A stretch of 64,000 nucleotides of DNA from Arabidopsis thaliana (Eukaryota > Streptophyta > Magnoliopsida > Brassicales > Brassicaceae), in assembly GCF_000001735.4 (NCBI RefSeq), contig NC_003076.8:17921835-17985834 (forward strand), in the 5' to 3' direction. Below are positions 24,247 to 36,337 of this stretch, piece by piece. Made by a program: the position numbers and the translations under genes. The number at the start of each line of letters is the position of its first letter. Position 1 is the first letter of the stretch. The notes beneath the pieces are model-generated. The model saw only the letters and a list, made by a program, of their open reading frames with translations. It was not told where the DNA came from and searched no databases.

Positions 24247-26388
24247 ATGAACATTTTCAAGAAGAAGACCACTCCCAAAGGTATAAAAAAGCTTAAAACT
24301 TTATCACATTGTTTCTCTGAGATTTTGTTTTCTGGGGTTTTTTTTTCTTCATCTCTGGAGAAATCGCGAGGATTAGTTTTAATATCTGTTGGGTAACAAA
24401 AAAGATGGGAGCTTTAAGTGTTCTTTGTGTTCAAAATTGAATCTTGTAGTGTGTGTTAGTGTGAATTTTTCTGGGTTCTTAGTTTCTATTAAAAGGCTAG
24501 ATAGATAGATTCCTTAATTAGATGTGTAATTAAAGTATGTGGAAGCTCACAATTGGAAAATAGTAAGTTGCCCAGATTTAGATAACTTGTGAATTTTGCA
24601 ATTTTGCATTTGATTCTATTGAAAAAGTTGTGATTTTTTTTTTCTAATTCTGCAGATGCTCTTCGTACTAGTAAGAGAGAAATGGCTGTTGCTACTCGAG
24701 GTATGTATAGGTTTCAATCTCTTCAGGCCTTTGATTTAAGCAGATTGTGTGTTTGTGGGAGTAATGATTGAATTTGTTGGTGTTTCGATCTGTATCACTC
24801 CAATTGCTACTTAAGTAAAAGGATTGGATTGAGATTTCTCTTTACCTCAATCGATATCACATTATTTTCTGCTAGTACAAGAATTGAATGGTCTTTGAGA
24901 GTTTGTTGATGAAAGCTTTCTTACTACCATTTCATTGAGATGTTGTGTTTGTCTCTGATCAGTCTAGCTTTTTGGTAGTTTCTTATGCTTTTGCTTGTTT
25001 TTACTGAATCATTATGTCACTTTTAAACTCTATTAACCTCTGTTCTGTATTCTACCTATACCAAAAATTTAACAATCAGAGCTAAGCTTTGATTCTGTTG
25101 TGACTGACTTTATATCTAATGTCATTGTAGGTATCGAACGGGAGATTACATCTCTTCAACTAGAGGTAAGTTTAATCAAAATGTGAGCTTCTCTCTTAGT
25201 TATATTCTTTACTAACGTCATGTCACACTTAGGAGAAGAGACTAGTTGCAGAAATCAAGAAAACAGCTAAGACTGGAAATGAGGCAAGTCTTTCATTTCA
25301 ATCCCTTTCTTACGAAAAAAACATTTTTCAAATTCTGTGAACTTCACTAACTGATCTTTTGGACTGTTGATTATTCATAGGCTGCCACAAAGATTTTAGC
25401 TCGTCAACTTGTTCGATTGAGGCAACAGATTACCAACTTACAAGGAAGCCGTGCTCAGATTAGGGGTGTAACAACTCATACACAGGTTTGCTTCTTCTAG
25501 CTCAACATCAGCTAAACTAATAGTTTGACTAGAAGAATCTGATGTTAATACTTAATTACTGTTTTCTTCCTTTGGATAGGCTCTGTATGCCAGCACTTCG
25601 ATTTCATCTGGTATGAAAGGTGCTACCAAAGCTATGGTTGCAATGAACAAGGTAATGCTATTTTGTTTCGATACTCAGTTTCATCGATAAGTCGATGAAT
25701 CTATAGAACCACATTAGTCTCTGAATAAGATAATGCTCAACTTCATTCCTACTTCATATTTTCAGCAAATGGCACCAACGAAACAAGCCAAGGTGATTAA
25801 AGATTTCCAAAAGCAGTCGGCACAGCTAGACATGACGGTAAGCGAAACATCTCATAATCTTAAGAGCTTACTTTATCCAACAAGTACAGATTAGTTTGCA
25901 GGATTTGACATTGAACAATTGATGTGTTGTTGGATTTGCAGATAGAGATGATGTCAGAGGCAATTGATGAAACACTTGACAAAGATGAGGCTGAAGAAGA
26001 AACAGAAGATCTCACTAACCAGGTTCTTGATGAGATTGGTGTTGGTGTTGCATCTCAGGTCCGGTTTCTCTGCATAAAAGCAAAGTAATTTCTTCTTTTT
26101 TGGTTTCTCGGGTCAGTCGAACACTAAAACATGTCTTCTCTTTCATTTTGTTTTAAACAGTTATCTTCAGCTCCAAAAGGTCGGATTGCTACGAAAACCG
26201 CAGCTCCTCCCGCTTCCACTGCAGCTACTAACAAGAAGTAAGCTCATGTCATATATACAACTTTGGTCAAATCAAATCCAAATCACAGTGAAGAAAGAAA
26301 GAATTCTAACCTTAGTTTAACTTGCAGCTCTGAATCAAGTGAAGTGGATGAGCTTGAGAAGAGGTTGGCTTCGCTACGACGAATCTGA
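24247..26388 (+). CDS. VPS2.2: ESCRT-III subunit VPS2.2 (CHMP2B-like)
   Basis: Ten exons (24247-24280, 24656-24700, 25131-25165, 25233-25283, 25381-25485, 25580-25651, 25766-25837, 25942-26058, 26161-26237, 26328-26388) encode about 222 residues. The N-terminal half is basic and helical (MNIFKKKTTPK; LVAEIKKTAKTGNEAATKIL; ARQLVRLRQQITNLQGSRAQ). The C-terminal half is acidic (SEAIDETLDKDEAEEETEDL). The protein ends VDELEKRLASLRRI, a MIT-interacting motif that binds VPS4. This is the classic Snf7-family layout. The protein polymerises on endosomes to form intraluminal vesicles. Intron 4 begins GAG|GCAAGT, a GC-AG intron with otherwise perfect donor consensus. The locus is probably At5g44560. 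Confidence 0.92.
25284..25380 (+). other. GC-AG intron in VPS2.2
   Basis: The donor is AG|GCAAGT and the acceptor ...TTCATAG. Splicing here gives TGNE|AATKIL in frame; no GT donor nearby keeps the helix intact. GC-AG introns are a known minor class with strong flanking consensus, as here. Confidence 0.8.
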
Positions 26389-27553
26389 GATTTATGAAAA
26401 ACAAAGAAAGAAGAGAGCAGCTTCCTTTTTTTTGTTATCTCTGTATAAATCTGCTGAAACTTAAGCTGTTTGATATTAAGATTGGCCATCAGAAAACTAT
26501 TAAGGCTTTTTAAGAAATGAAGAAGACATGTATACACATATTTTATTATAGATAGTTCCTCTACGTAGCCACTTCATATTCAATTTAATAAGCATGTTTC
26601 TTATAAATAAATATTTTCGTAAGGAATAGTGCTTGCTTTATTAGTCATAGGTTTGAGTGTTTGACAATCCATATCAGTTATGTTCACAAGTTGTATAAGA
26701 ATATCTTTGGTCCATAGATGCTAGAGAATAAATACTCTAATTTTCACGCAAATAATGTTGTCATGCAAACACAATACGTGAAAAAAGATATAAGATATAT
26801 TCGAAGTTTATATCTTATTTTTTTAGTGACTTAACAAAACAATGAGCTGTTAATGAAAAATCATGAATCACGTCCACATGAGCTGTTATCATCTTTGTTA
26901 GAGAATATGCGTTCTGCAAATGAAAATCCTCGACCATATTCATATTCACATCATTTTCGTTACCACTTCGATAGCTACTTCTTTGGCCAATGATATTGGT
27001 GTGGTTCTTTCTTCTCAGTATAAGATGTTACACTCACTTTAGATATTGGAGTATTATCATGTGGACATGATTCATGATTTTAAATTCTACTACAAAATTA
27101 TTATAACCCTAAAATCTACAGTAACAACCAAAACATATGCATCCTAAAGTTTACAGTCAAATTTTTTAAAACCACAGTCGGAACCAATCACACTCATATC
27201 TTTTTCATTTATGATTAAAGAAATAAAAAATTAGCAATTCATGATTTTGAATTTATAGCTGGAGTTCGAGTCTACTAATCATATTACCCCATATAATAAA
27301 GATTGTTGAACCAAATATGTTAGGGAAAAAAATATATTCGTCGTGGACTATTCATTAAATTTTGGTTTTCTGTAGACTATATCAAATTCTACACTGACAT
27401 CATAAGCAATAAATGTTTCACCCGAAAATGCGAAACTACTTGATAATGCAATAAAAGTTTTGCTGAACTTGTCTTCGTTGGAGCTTAAATCATCCACGCA
27501 GGTACATAAATATGAGTATTGAATCAAAAGGTTTAGAAAATTAAGAAAAAGAT
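26389..27553. other. Spacer before the peptide cluster
   Basis: No gene seen. It contains the foldback repeat at 26857-27081 and AT-rich sequence. The first peptide gene's promoter should lie in the last few hundred bases. Confidence 0.5.
26857..27081. repeat. Foldback with 25-bp inverted arms
   Basis: The arm at 26857-26881 (AAAATCATGAATCACGTCCA...) is repeated inverted at 27057-27081 with one mismatch. The spacer is about 175 bp. It could be a small MITE or a transcribed hairpin. No coding content. Confidence 0.6.
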
Positions 27554-27872
27554 ATGGCAAAGAATTTAGGATTTGTGTTCTTGGTTCTTGTGGTTCTTTT
27601 GGTGCCATGCTCCATCAACTATGGTCTTGTTTCTGCACAACCACAAGAGTTACTCCCACAAATCGGTTAGAGCTGGTTCTAATTATATATATTTATCTAA
27701 ATTTCTCATTTCGCATTTTTCTATAGTTTATACATATGTTATTTAATTAAAAATAGTTTGATCTTAGCTTGAAATATCCAAAACATAAATTCCAGAAAAA
27801 TGTTAAAAATAAAACCCAGGGTGCTGAATCTAACTTTTGGCTCAGTTTTGGTTTGATTCTTGTTTTTTTTGG

Positions 27873-27904
<32 letters not shown>

Positions 27905-28199
27905 AAATAAAACCAATTTGATTCTTTTTTCCTCTCTGTTTAGTCTTTAGAATTTGGTTTGGTTTATTTAAACCAGATTAGACACCCTTTTATTGACTAG
28001 ATATAATAAGTTTTAGGTTGTCAAGCTAATTTCAATTAATACATGATTCTTAATTTATTTAATTACGATTTAAAAATCAGAATGGAGAAGAATGATGATC
28101 ACGGTACGATCATCAAGAAGCCAAATAGGTAGGCAGAAAAGAGCGTCGCCTTCTCCATCATCACCACCTTCGTTGTTGTCGCAAGCACCGGGGCTTTGA
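27554..28199 (+). CDS. PROSCOOP-like precursor with proline/serine tail
   Basis: Two exons (27554-27665 and 28081-28199, phase-1 intron) encode 76 residues. Exon 1 is a signal peptide (MAKNLGFVFLVLVVLLVPCS) plus a short linker ending QELLPQI. Exon 2 begins EWRRMM and continues ITVRSSRSQIGRQKR, which carries the SxS core of SCOOP peptides (S-R-S, preceded by VRS as in SCOOP12). A tail SPSPSSPPSLLSQAPGL follows. It is the first gene of the cluster. Family knowledge suggests a secreted precursor cleaved to a short peptide sensed by MIK2, but activity of this variant is inference. Confidence 0.75.
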
Positions 28200-28377
28200 G
28201 GAACACCATTTCTTGATGAAAAGTTGAAAACGAATAGAATTTACTTAAATATCGGTTTTTGGAATCATTGATAAGCTATGCATACAATTTACTTAAATAT
28301 CTATTTTGTTCAATATATATATATGATGAAGTTGTTTATTTGACAAAAAAAAATAATGATTGTCAAGGTTGGTTGGG

Positions 28378-28410
<33 letters not shown>

Positions 28411-29585
28411 AGTATAGACCTACAGTCAAATTTAAATATTAATTAGATTGATTTTTCCATCTTTTATTAATGATCTAACGATATTATATATTTATTTCTA
28501 GCATGTATGATATATTACTATGGATGGTCTATGTTGGACAACTCTTCCGCCAACACACAAATCATTACGTACCTTGCACCACAGTGAAATTCATTACACA
28601 TGACATAAGTACATAACATACATAGCCACAATGGATGAATTACCTACAACAAGCTTAACCTCCAATAAATTTTGCATCTATCATCTAAAAATTGCATTCT
28701 CTCAATAAACCCTTGAGACCAATGGGCTTCTTCTGTACTTGCCGTTTAGCTTGACGTTAACTTTTTCGTTAACTTTGGAAGTCCCTTTGCCATTAAGCCA
28801 AAGCTTTAAAATTTCTACACTAGATCTTAGGTTTGAGTTTTTGATAATGCACCTTATCGAAAGAACTATCCGTCGTGGTATCATGTATTAAAGTAAAGAT
28901 GTCCATCGTCGATATAATGTAGATAAGAATCATTAGTTGGAGATCCAATAGCTGAGAGGAGAGTTGCACGTTGTGGAAGTTGTTCATAGAATCGTTCATC
29001 ACAATCGTATGTGTAACGTTTACATGTAGTTAGATTCGATCAGTTGAGCAAATATCTCTGATGATTATGTAACAAATGGTAAAAACATAAAAGAAGCATC
29101 ATTGAACTATACAGACAGATTAAAAGTAAATATAATATCTAAATACAGGAATACCATATATTAAAAAAAAACGTTGCATCTAAATTGTTTTGAATTTTAC
29201 ATGTAATTCTTTAAGACACATTTTGAAAATACAACAAGCATAAAAATCTTCATAAGTTAACTCAAATTCTGGTCAAATACATATAGAAAATAATATAAAC
29301 CTGAATAAAAGAAAAATATTGTAAACTATAAAATAATTGCTTGTAGCTCACTGGTACTCGATTAGTTTAAATAACACATGATTTTGACTTCTAAAAGCCG
29401 TGTGTAAATTTTCGTCGTTGAATTTTCAACAATTTTTTGTCGAATGCCATCACCCGGTTTTGGGATATTCGAAATCACCATGAGGGTTAAAAATTTAGTG
29501 GGCTTGGGATGTCGGCTGCTTGTAAACTTTCTTTCATTTTTTGTTTTTTTTTCAATAAAATCCTTCAGAACTAAAATACAAAGAA
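28200..29585. other. Spacer with no recognised gene
   Basis: A poly-T run lies at 28381-28402. On the minus strand an open frame of 60 codons (28702-28884) contains KVNEKVNVKLNGKYRRSP, but there is no signal peptide or known family, so I do not call it. Confidence 0.4.
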
Positions 29586-29634
29586 AGATCACTATAAAGT
29601 CGTTGATCAAAAAAAAAAAAAGATCACTATAAAG
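29586..29634 (+). repeat. Tail-only micro-insertion with 14-bp target duplication
   Basis: AGATCACTATAAAG at 29586-29599 and 29621-29634 flanks the 21-nt insert TCGTTGATC plus A12. The insert ends TTGATC-poly(A), close to the TTGACC-poly(A) insert at 47617, which suggests the same source family. Confidence 0.65.
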
Positions 29635-29760
29635 CAAGAGGGTAAAGTATTAAAAATGATTGGCAGAGATTTCATCAGTTTGCTTTTTGGCTTTTTACGT
29701 GTCTTCATAGCTTATTGGAATTTAAAAGATTAAAAGGAAAGAAAAAATTCTGAGAGAGAG

Positions 29761-31028
29761 ATGGGAATGAGTGGTTCTTCAGGTTTAGTTCATGTGCTCA
29801 TGCTTCTTCTTCTTCTCAGCATCCTCTTTCACCATACCGAATCTACTTTGCCCTCTGATAGTGAACAACTCTCAATAACTGGTTAGTGTTTCATCAGTTT
29901 CAACAAACACACACATACATACATGAATACTGAACATAGAATAGCTGAGGATACACACATATACAGATCCATGTATGTTATGTAAATAATTAATTTCTAT
30001 GTTTTAATTGTTTGATAGATGTACTCTACACATTTGAATTTCAAAAACTATATTCATGAGTTCCAGATAAAGGAAATTGACAGAGTTCATGAAATATTCT
30101 AAATTACAAAAAGAGAAGTCTCATGAATGACATAATAGACTTCTTCAATTGTACAAATACATTGGGTTTGTCGATATTATTTCATCTTTATATAATTTGA
30201 TCATTATCTTAAAGTCCATAAAACACTTTCTACTAGATGACCAAAACGACCTATTCTGTTAATCTATAAAAAAGCCGAGACATATTTTAATTACATAGAA
30301 AAATAATTTATTATTATTATAAAATAACTTATAATTTTTCAAATATAAAATTTAATTAACATTAATTTTATTATTAATATCCATGAATGTATATCTGGCC
30401 ATTTGAAATTGAAGTCAGTAAACGTTTTTGTGTCAACAATTAGGTAAAAGAAAATGTAAAAGTTTAGATCTTACAAAACATATACTTAGCTTATAGTATT
30501 TATCTAGATTTTGATAAATGAACTCGGGTTAAAAAAAGACATATATTTTGTTGATCCATAAAATATAATTACAACCAATCAATATTATTGTGACTTTTTG
30601 TTTTTGTTCTTTTGACAGCTATAATGTGTGATCTATAAAACCATCCGGTCTATAAAACCATCCGGTCTATAAAATTTGACTGTATATCAATAATGTTATA
30701 TCTGTCTACCTAAATAAAGAATAAATATCTTTGTTAGTTTCACAAAAAGAAAGAATAAATATCTTTAAGACTAAAATGAAGGGAGGAGAATGATGGCGAA
30801 TTATAAGCCCAATACAGCAGTAGAAACACCACCATCAAGAAGTAGACGAGGTGGTGGTGGTCAGAATACGGTACTCACAATTCATTACTTTAAAATAAAT
30901 CAATAATTGATCACCTCCTTAATTTAATAATTATGCACTTTGCTTCTAATATATATTAAATTTGTCTAGTTTACGTATTCGTTATCAAATATTAATGAAT
31001 TTATATCATCTTGTAGGGAGCAGATTGA
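29761..31028 (+). CDS. PROSCOOP precursor, second SCOOP exon decayed
   Basis: Exon 1 (29761-29881) encodes a signal peptide (LVHVLMLLLLLSILFHHTES). Exon 2 (30782-30870) encodes GRRMMANYKPNTAVETPP then SRSRRGGGGQN, a good SCOOP core. Exon 2 is 89 nt instead of a multiple of three (two extra bases before the donor), so splicing to the exon at 31017 puts that exon out of frame and ends at 31026-31028 after about 73 residues. The third exon still looks like a SCOOP exon (RLMS, YKPNGD, SSGHGGGH) but also has an in-frame TGA before its core. So one SCOOP is intact and one is lost. Confidence 0.65.
30632..30678 (+). repeat. Short tandem repeat, 18-bp unit
   Basis: The unit CTATAAAACCATCCGGT is repeated twice, with a partial third copy (CTATAAAA). 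It lies inside the first intron of the gene starting at 29761. It is possibly polymorphic. Confidence 0.6.
30716..30766 (+). repeat. Micro-insertion with 17-bp target duplication
   Basis: AAAGAATAAATATCTTT occurs at 30716-30732 and 30750-30766 around the 17-nt insert GTTAGTTTCACAAAAAG. It lies only 15 bp upstream of SCOOP exon 2, within the intron. Confidence 0.6.
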
Positions 31029-31155
31029 TGAGTATAATATATAAGCCAAACGGAGACATATATAATATCGGAAGCAGAGTATATATATCACCTTGAAGCA
31101 GTGGACATGGTGGTGGTCACATTCATCAACATTACCTTCCTTAGGTTTTGGCCAG
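31017..31155 (+). pseudogene. Vestigial SCOOP exon
   Basis: After a TTGTAG acceptor, the codons in the ancestral frame read SRLMSIIYKPNGDIY, and further on, past a TGA, SSGHGGGHIHQH. This matches the exon 3 pattern of PROSCOOP10 (GRKLMSIYRPNGDIF...SGHGGGR). It is a host gene relic and part of the gene starting at 29761. Confidence 0.65.
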
Positions 31156-31252
31156 TATACAAAGTTGTGTAATAATTCACCAAGCATAATTTAAATGTGA
31201 ATGTATAATTTGCAATTTATGTGATTCCATGTAAGGATTTTAAAATTTTCAA

Positions 31253-31347
31253 AATTTGTTAACAAATGTTTGTGCAATATAGTGTTTTTCTTTCCTTACA
31301 AAAGATATTTTAATAAATTTGTTAACAAATGTTTGTGCAATATAGTC
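31253..31347 (+). repeat. Direct repeat of 32 bp
   Basis: A 32-bp sequence that begins AAATTTGTTAACAAATG and ends GTGCAATATAGT occurs at about 31253-31285 and again at 31315-31347. The 30-bp spacer is unrelated. It lies about 250 bp upstream of the next peptide gene. Confidence 0.65.
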
Positions 31348-31590
31348 ACGAGAAAAGTCATGTTTTGCTTAGTTTGTCTTCGTTTCATTGTGTCATTGCT
31401 GAAACTTTATCCATACGCGTTTGTTAATGTCTTTTTTTTTGACTAAATGAACAACCGAATAGCCGAGAAAAGTCACATTTTGTAAATGCATGTTTTTTTT
31501 CCTTTTCGGCTTTAAATGTGATTTCGTGAATTTAAAACCATTCACATGGATTAAGAGGATTTAGCAAAATTAACAACGAGAGGAAGAGAG

Positions 31591-32553
31591 ATGGCAAATA
31601 ATTTAGGACTTGTGATTTTGCTTCTAGTAATTGTGCTGGTCTCATGCTCTAAGTCTAGCGACTGTGCTCTTGCGTCTCCACAAAAGTCACGTCCATCATC
31701 AGGTTAGTCTTGACACATATGCGAAGGATTTTCATAAATGGAACATAATCGATGTTTTCTTCTCTTGGTTTCAGTAAAATTTTTGGAAGATCGAAAAAAA
31801 CTAATTAGTTGTTTTCATCTTACTTTTCGGATTGCTTTAGTCAATCAAAATGTTTAAACTGGTTACTTACTTGTTCTTTGAAACATATGATAAGTGTTTT
31901 TTTTGTTTTGTTAAAGTAACATATGATAAGTATTTATGCTAATTTTCAAAAATATAAAGAAACAATTACACTTTATATAATAATTGCCTCTAAAACATCT
32001 TGTAAGAACACGATGCAAAATATTTTTGTTAGCTCGATCATGAACTTATTTTAAAGTCCTCTCTCTAGATTATTAAATAATATATATCGTGGATTTTGTT
32101 AATCGAGATAAAATTTAAATCATCTTTGGTTTTGGATTTGATTTCTTAATTTTGATAATTCAAATGAAGCTTTACAATTTTTGCAAAAATCATTATTTGA
32201 TAATGTATTCGTAAGAAAATATGATTGATCGTCCCACAGAGAGCCAATACTAGATATGTGTATTAATAAAAATTTAACTTATTTAATACTTCCAACTTTT
32301 TATTTTGACACCAGTGTTTTGACATTTAACCACTATAATACCTATTAGTTTTGTTAATAGTTTTAAAAATTTAATTCATGGAAAAAAAAAACTGAATTTA
32401 AGTTATTTTTTATTACTATATGTAGAGTGGAGAAGGAAGTTAATACCAGTACGGTCATCAAGAAGTCCACGAAGTCCTTCATTTGCGCCAAAAAAACCGC
32501 CGCCACCGCCACCTTCACCGCCTCTGTCACCATCATCACCACCATCAAATTAA
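31591..32553 (+). CDS. PROSCOOP-like precursor with long polyproline tail
   Basis: Two exons (31591-31702, 32426-32553) encode 79 residues. The signal peptide is MANNLGLVILLLVIVLVSCS. Exon 2 reads EWRRKLIPVRSSRSPRSPSF, then APKKPPPPPPSPPLSPSSPPSN. PVRSSRS is strikingly close to the SCOOP12 core PVRSSQS. The Ser-Pro and polyproline tail would be a target for prolyl hydroxylation and arabinosylation, as in extensins. Its signal peptide and gene structure match the neighbour at 27554. Confidence 0.75.
31882..31931 (-). repeat. Tail-only micro-insertion with 14-bp target duplication
   Basis: AACATATGATAAGT at 31882-31895 and 31918-31931 flanks a 22-nt T-rich insert (minus-strand reading ACTTTAACAAAAC then A-rich). 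It lies in the intron of the gene starting at 31591. Confidence 0.6.
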
Positions 32554-33722
32554 TAATTGCCATATTGATACTTTCATATAGACCGAATATGGATTCTTAG
32601 GTTCGTACATGATAATAACAAAATTAATCGTTCTTATTAAGAAAATGAATTGATACAATAAAACTATTGTAAAATGATTTGTGAAGAATGCCATATTGCC
32701 ACTCTATATAACTGTTTTGTAAAAAAAATAAAAATAATAACTGTTTTGCATTATTATTGTGAATAAAGTTCATTAGAAATAAAACAATTATTTTGAAAGC
32801 TTCATAATATTGTGTTTCTTATAATGTCCTTTTTTATATATATAAATCAATCACGTTTAATCTTTTTTGATAATATGAATAAAGTTTATTAAAAAAGGAT
32901 TAGTTACCTCATTTCAAAACCAATTCTTAAATATTCGGTAGTTTATCTTAGGATCTGAATGGTTGCATCGGAGAAATCTGTTTGTAGACTGTACTGCTTT
33001 TTATTTTTGATTCACAAATTATATTTATAGTAATACAGACTTAAAATAAAATAAAATAAAATTAATATAGACCAATCACAAACTGTTTTTATACACAAAT
33101 AAAAATTATCGGCGTTGTTGTCTATCCTAAAAATAGAAAAGATTAAACAGTTGACAGATTTGTCTATCCTAGTTACTGTAATCATTCAAACTTTCAATGT
33201 TTTTCTTCTTAGGTAGTTTGTTTAACTCACCCATAATAAATTCATCGCTTTAGCTAACTTATTTTTGTCAACAAATATACGTTTTCTTTATTTGCACCGT
33301 CAACAAGTATACTTTAACTAAAATAATTTAGAAAGTTAAAATAGAAGTACAAATCTGACATCAAAATATCTAACATATATTGTCTACCACTCTATGCTAG
33401 ATTATCCGTTTAAAATTTTAAATAGTAGAGGAAACAATGAGTTTTGTGCATTAAAACTTTTAAAATCGTTAATTTTTTGTAGTTTTATTTTTCATTTCAA
33501 TAAAATAAAGAATAATTTTATAAACCTAAAAGCAATATGTAATATAACATTTTTGTTGAGAGATGTTAACATTGGGTCTATGCAACCCAGGTAAATATAC
33601 ATATAATAGTTTTTCTTATTAATATATCACCGGAAACATTTATTTCCCCGTCATTTACAAAAAATAAATTCTAATAGAACGTAAAAAATTTCATGCATCA
33701 CCGAGTTTCCAAACTAGGATAT
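32554..33722. other. Spacer with a micro-insertion at 32708-32748
   Basis: AT-rich, no gene. ATAACTGTTTTG at 32708-32719 and 32737-32748 flanks the insert TAAAAAAAATAAAAATA. A further near-perfect 14-bp pair (GTCAACAA[A/G]TATAC) lies at about 33267 and 33299. Confidence 0.5.
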
Positions 33723-35340
33723 TCTACTATATTATTTGGGAAGTATATTTTAAATGTAACCTTATTTTTTGTAAGTAATTACATAGGTATGCCATTAGAA
33801 ATAAAATTTTAAAGAGTAAATTAATTCATCTCTTTAAGAATTAAAAAGTCAAATACTAATTTAATTAATTAAATTTAATTCAAAACAAAATACATTATTA
33901 ATTTCTAAAAAAGTAACCAATTAAAATCAACAAATTAGATTTGATATCTAAATTATCATATTAATTTTTTATTAATTATTATAGTTTACCTTTACATGAT
34001 TCTATTAAAAAAACCATTATTTTGTTAATGTTAATCTTATTTATGATATGTTTATGAATCATTGTCTAAATATTTTAGTCGATGTGGGACGTAGAACTCA
34101 CACATTTTTCGCCAATTAGTTAATATATGTTCATTTTTAAAATTTTGAGTCACAAAATATGACGGAAAGAATTAAGATTTTTTTAAACTCTATATATTAT
34201 ATAATAAATTTAAAAAATTATGATATATTAAACTTTTTATAAGTTTAAATATTAATAATGTTTTATAAAGTTTAGATATATAAATAATAATATTTAATTT
34301 TTTTATATTTTGAGCTTTTTAAGTAATGACATAATAATTCTAAAAGCAAGGATTGAAAAGATTTAATATTTTCATTCCTAAATAATTAATGTCAGTGTCA
34401 TGACATTGTAAATAAGTTCAAATACATTATTTATTTATTTAAACAAAAAACGTTTAGTAAGAATAATATTTGTTTTAACAAAAAACTTTGTTTTAAAATA
34501 TTGTTGACAAATATGTTTATGCTAATTTTAAGGGATTGATTTGAAGTTTGTTTGGATTAAATTTGATTGATAACGTGATTGACAATTTAAATTAAGAATT
34601 TAAAGTAAAATTAATTATTTTGGAGAAAGATTTAATGCTAATGGCATTAAGTTGTAAATAAGTCTAAATCCAGGATTTATTTGTTAAAATGGCTGCAAAA
34701 ATGTATGTATAGATATTTAGATTTATAATTATAATCTTAGATAATTAGATTATATTACGATTAAATATAATTAATATTTTGGATATTAAATTAATGTTTG
34801 GGTTTTTGAATACCCTTTTTGGGTAACCGGTAATTTCCGGACCAATCGGATATCCACGGGTTTACTAAAACTCTACCCAATAAGAAAATTTCCTAAAATT
34901 TTAACCCGCCCTAACCCGGTTTTTTGGTTCTGGTATTGGGTTGGTTATCGGATCCGTTTTTCGTCAGCCTTATCAAAAATAATCTAATATAGGGCCCAAT
35001 TAGGTCCACAAATATAACCAAAATACTATACAAAAACTAATTCTAAGTTAGACAAAAAATTAGATCCTCTAATACAAAGGAAACTTGTTTCTTACCAAAA
35101 CAACTTGTATACAAATTTTACACATTTACTTAAAACTACATATGTTGTATTTATTATAAAAGTAACATTTTTAAACAAAGTCAATCCAATGCATCATTAT
35201 ATCCAAATAGTAAAAACATTGAAAAATATCATGGCATCACTTTTATACTATACTATTTCGTATGTAATTCAAACAAAGTATACAATTTAATTTATACAAA
35301 ATATTAATACCCGTACTGTATAGCACGGGTTATGATCTAG
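33723..35340 (+). mobile_element. Non-autonomous Helitron-type element (ATREP-like)
   Basis: The left end TCTACTATATTATTTGGGAAG is of the 5'-TC type seen in Arabidopsis Helitrons. The right end has the diagnostic hairpin CCCGTACTGTATAGCACGGG, 10 bp of spacer and CTAG, followed by T. There are no terminal inverted repeats, no target duplication and no Rep/helicase frame, so it is non-autonomous. The 5' limit may be off by a base or two. A less AT-rich block with repeated 'acccgg'-type words at 34810-34960 lies inside. Confidence 0.7.
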
Positions 35341-36337
35341 TCCTTATATAATAAATCACAAGTCACTTTAAAAACAACTGAAACCTTTTCCATCTGCCAT
35401 CTGGCTTAAATCTCAATTGTTGTTCTTTTAGTTTTCTAAATAATATTACTTGACAAATTAAAAATAAAAAACTTGACAAATTAAAAATAAAATCAATTTA
35501 ACTGTTTTTCTCCCACGTTCACAGGATTATCCATTTCCCTTCTCATATTCAACAATGAAACAACATTATTATTTTCTGATTGCCGTTTCCTGCGATTCTG
35601 TCGAGTAAAAGAAATTGGAATTCCCATGTTCACCCAATTTTCTATTTCACAATTTCTTCTTAGTTTTCAAAATTATGAATTTTAAATTTGGATTTGCATG
35701 TTAATTTCTCTAGTACTTTTATAGTCTTCTACCTAGGATCTGCATCTCTCCTCCCACAATTTCTCCTTCGTACAACCATAAAATACAGTTTTGTTATTCA
35801 AATCTATATGTGATTTGTAGCTTTTACAAATGTCTTTCGTTTCTAACTAAAAGTTTAAAACAAGTCATGGACATAGCCTACAACATCTTCAAAGGTAAGT
35901 TTAGAGATAACAATCAATCTCTCAATCTTAAATTTTCTAAATAATTTTATTATCCATCAATAACAAAAATAAAACACACAAGTGCCACTAACTTGTTTGT
36001 ACCTAATTCCTTTTAATTTCTGTTAACCTGTTTGTATCTAATTCTCTTTTCTTTGTGTTAGGTACACTGATTGCTATTTGTCATTCAATAAGATCAGCAT
36101 TCTCTTTTCGTTGCATGTGTGACAACTAAAGAGATCCCACCCTCAAGAATTTGTTCAGTGCTTCCTCTAACAACATGAGAAACTTTCTCAGAGAAAGAGA
36201 ATCGATATATGTTTCTCTATTTTCCCTTTCCCAAACTGTTTCTTTATTAAAGATAAAACTAATTAACTTTAAAATTGATCAAAAAAAAATTATCAACTTT
36301 AAATTTTGCATGTGCAACGCACAGGCCTTAACACTAG
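35341..36337 (+). mobile_element. Second Helitron-type element abutting the first
   Basis: It starts TCCTTATATAATAAATCAC directly at the 3' end of the first element. It ends with a hairpin TGTGCAACGCACA, a short spacer GGCCTTAACA and CTAG|T. Both ends fit Helitron rules. It has no coding capacity. Head-to-tail adjacency suggests insertion at, or rolling-circle read-through of, the first element's end. Confidence 0.65.

Noticed and set aside
28702-29002. Minus-strand frames that could be a small peptide gene
   Set aside because: No signal peptide, no splice logic and no known motif; two overlapping frames of chance length.
29340-29470. Possible SINE start ('tgtagctcactggtactcg')
   Set aside because: An A-box-like word only; no B box at the right distance and no target duplication.
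30632-30678. Short tandem repeat as a CRISPR-like array
   Set aside because: Only two and a half units without spacers in a plant nuclear region; an ordinary tandem duplication.
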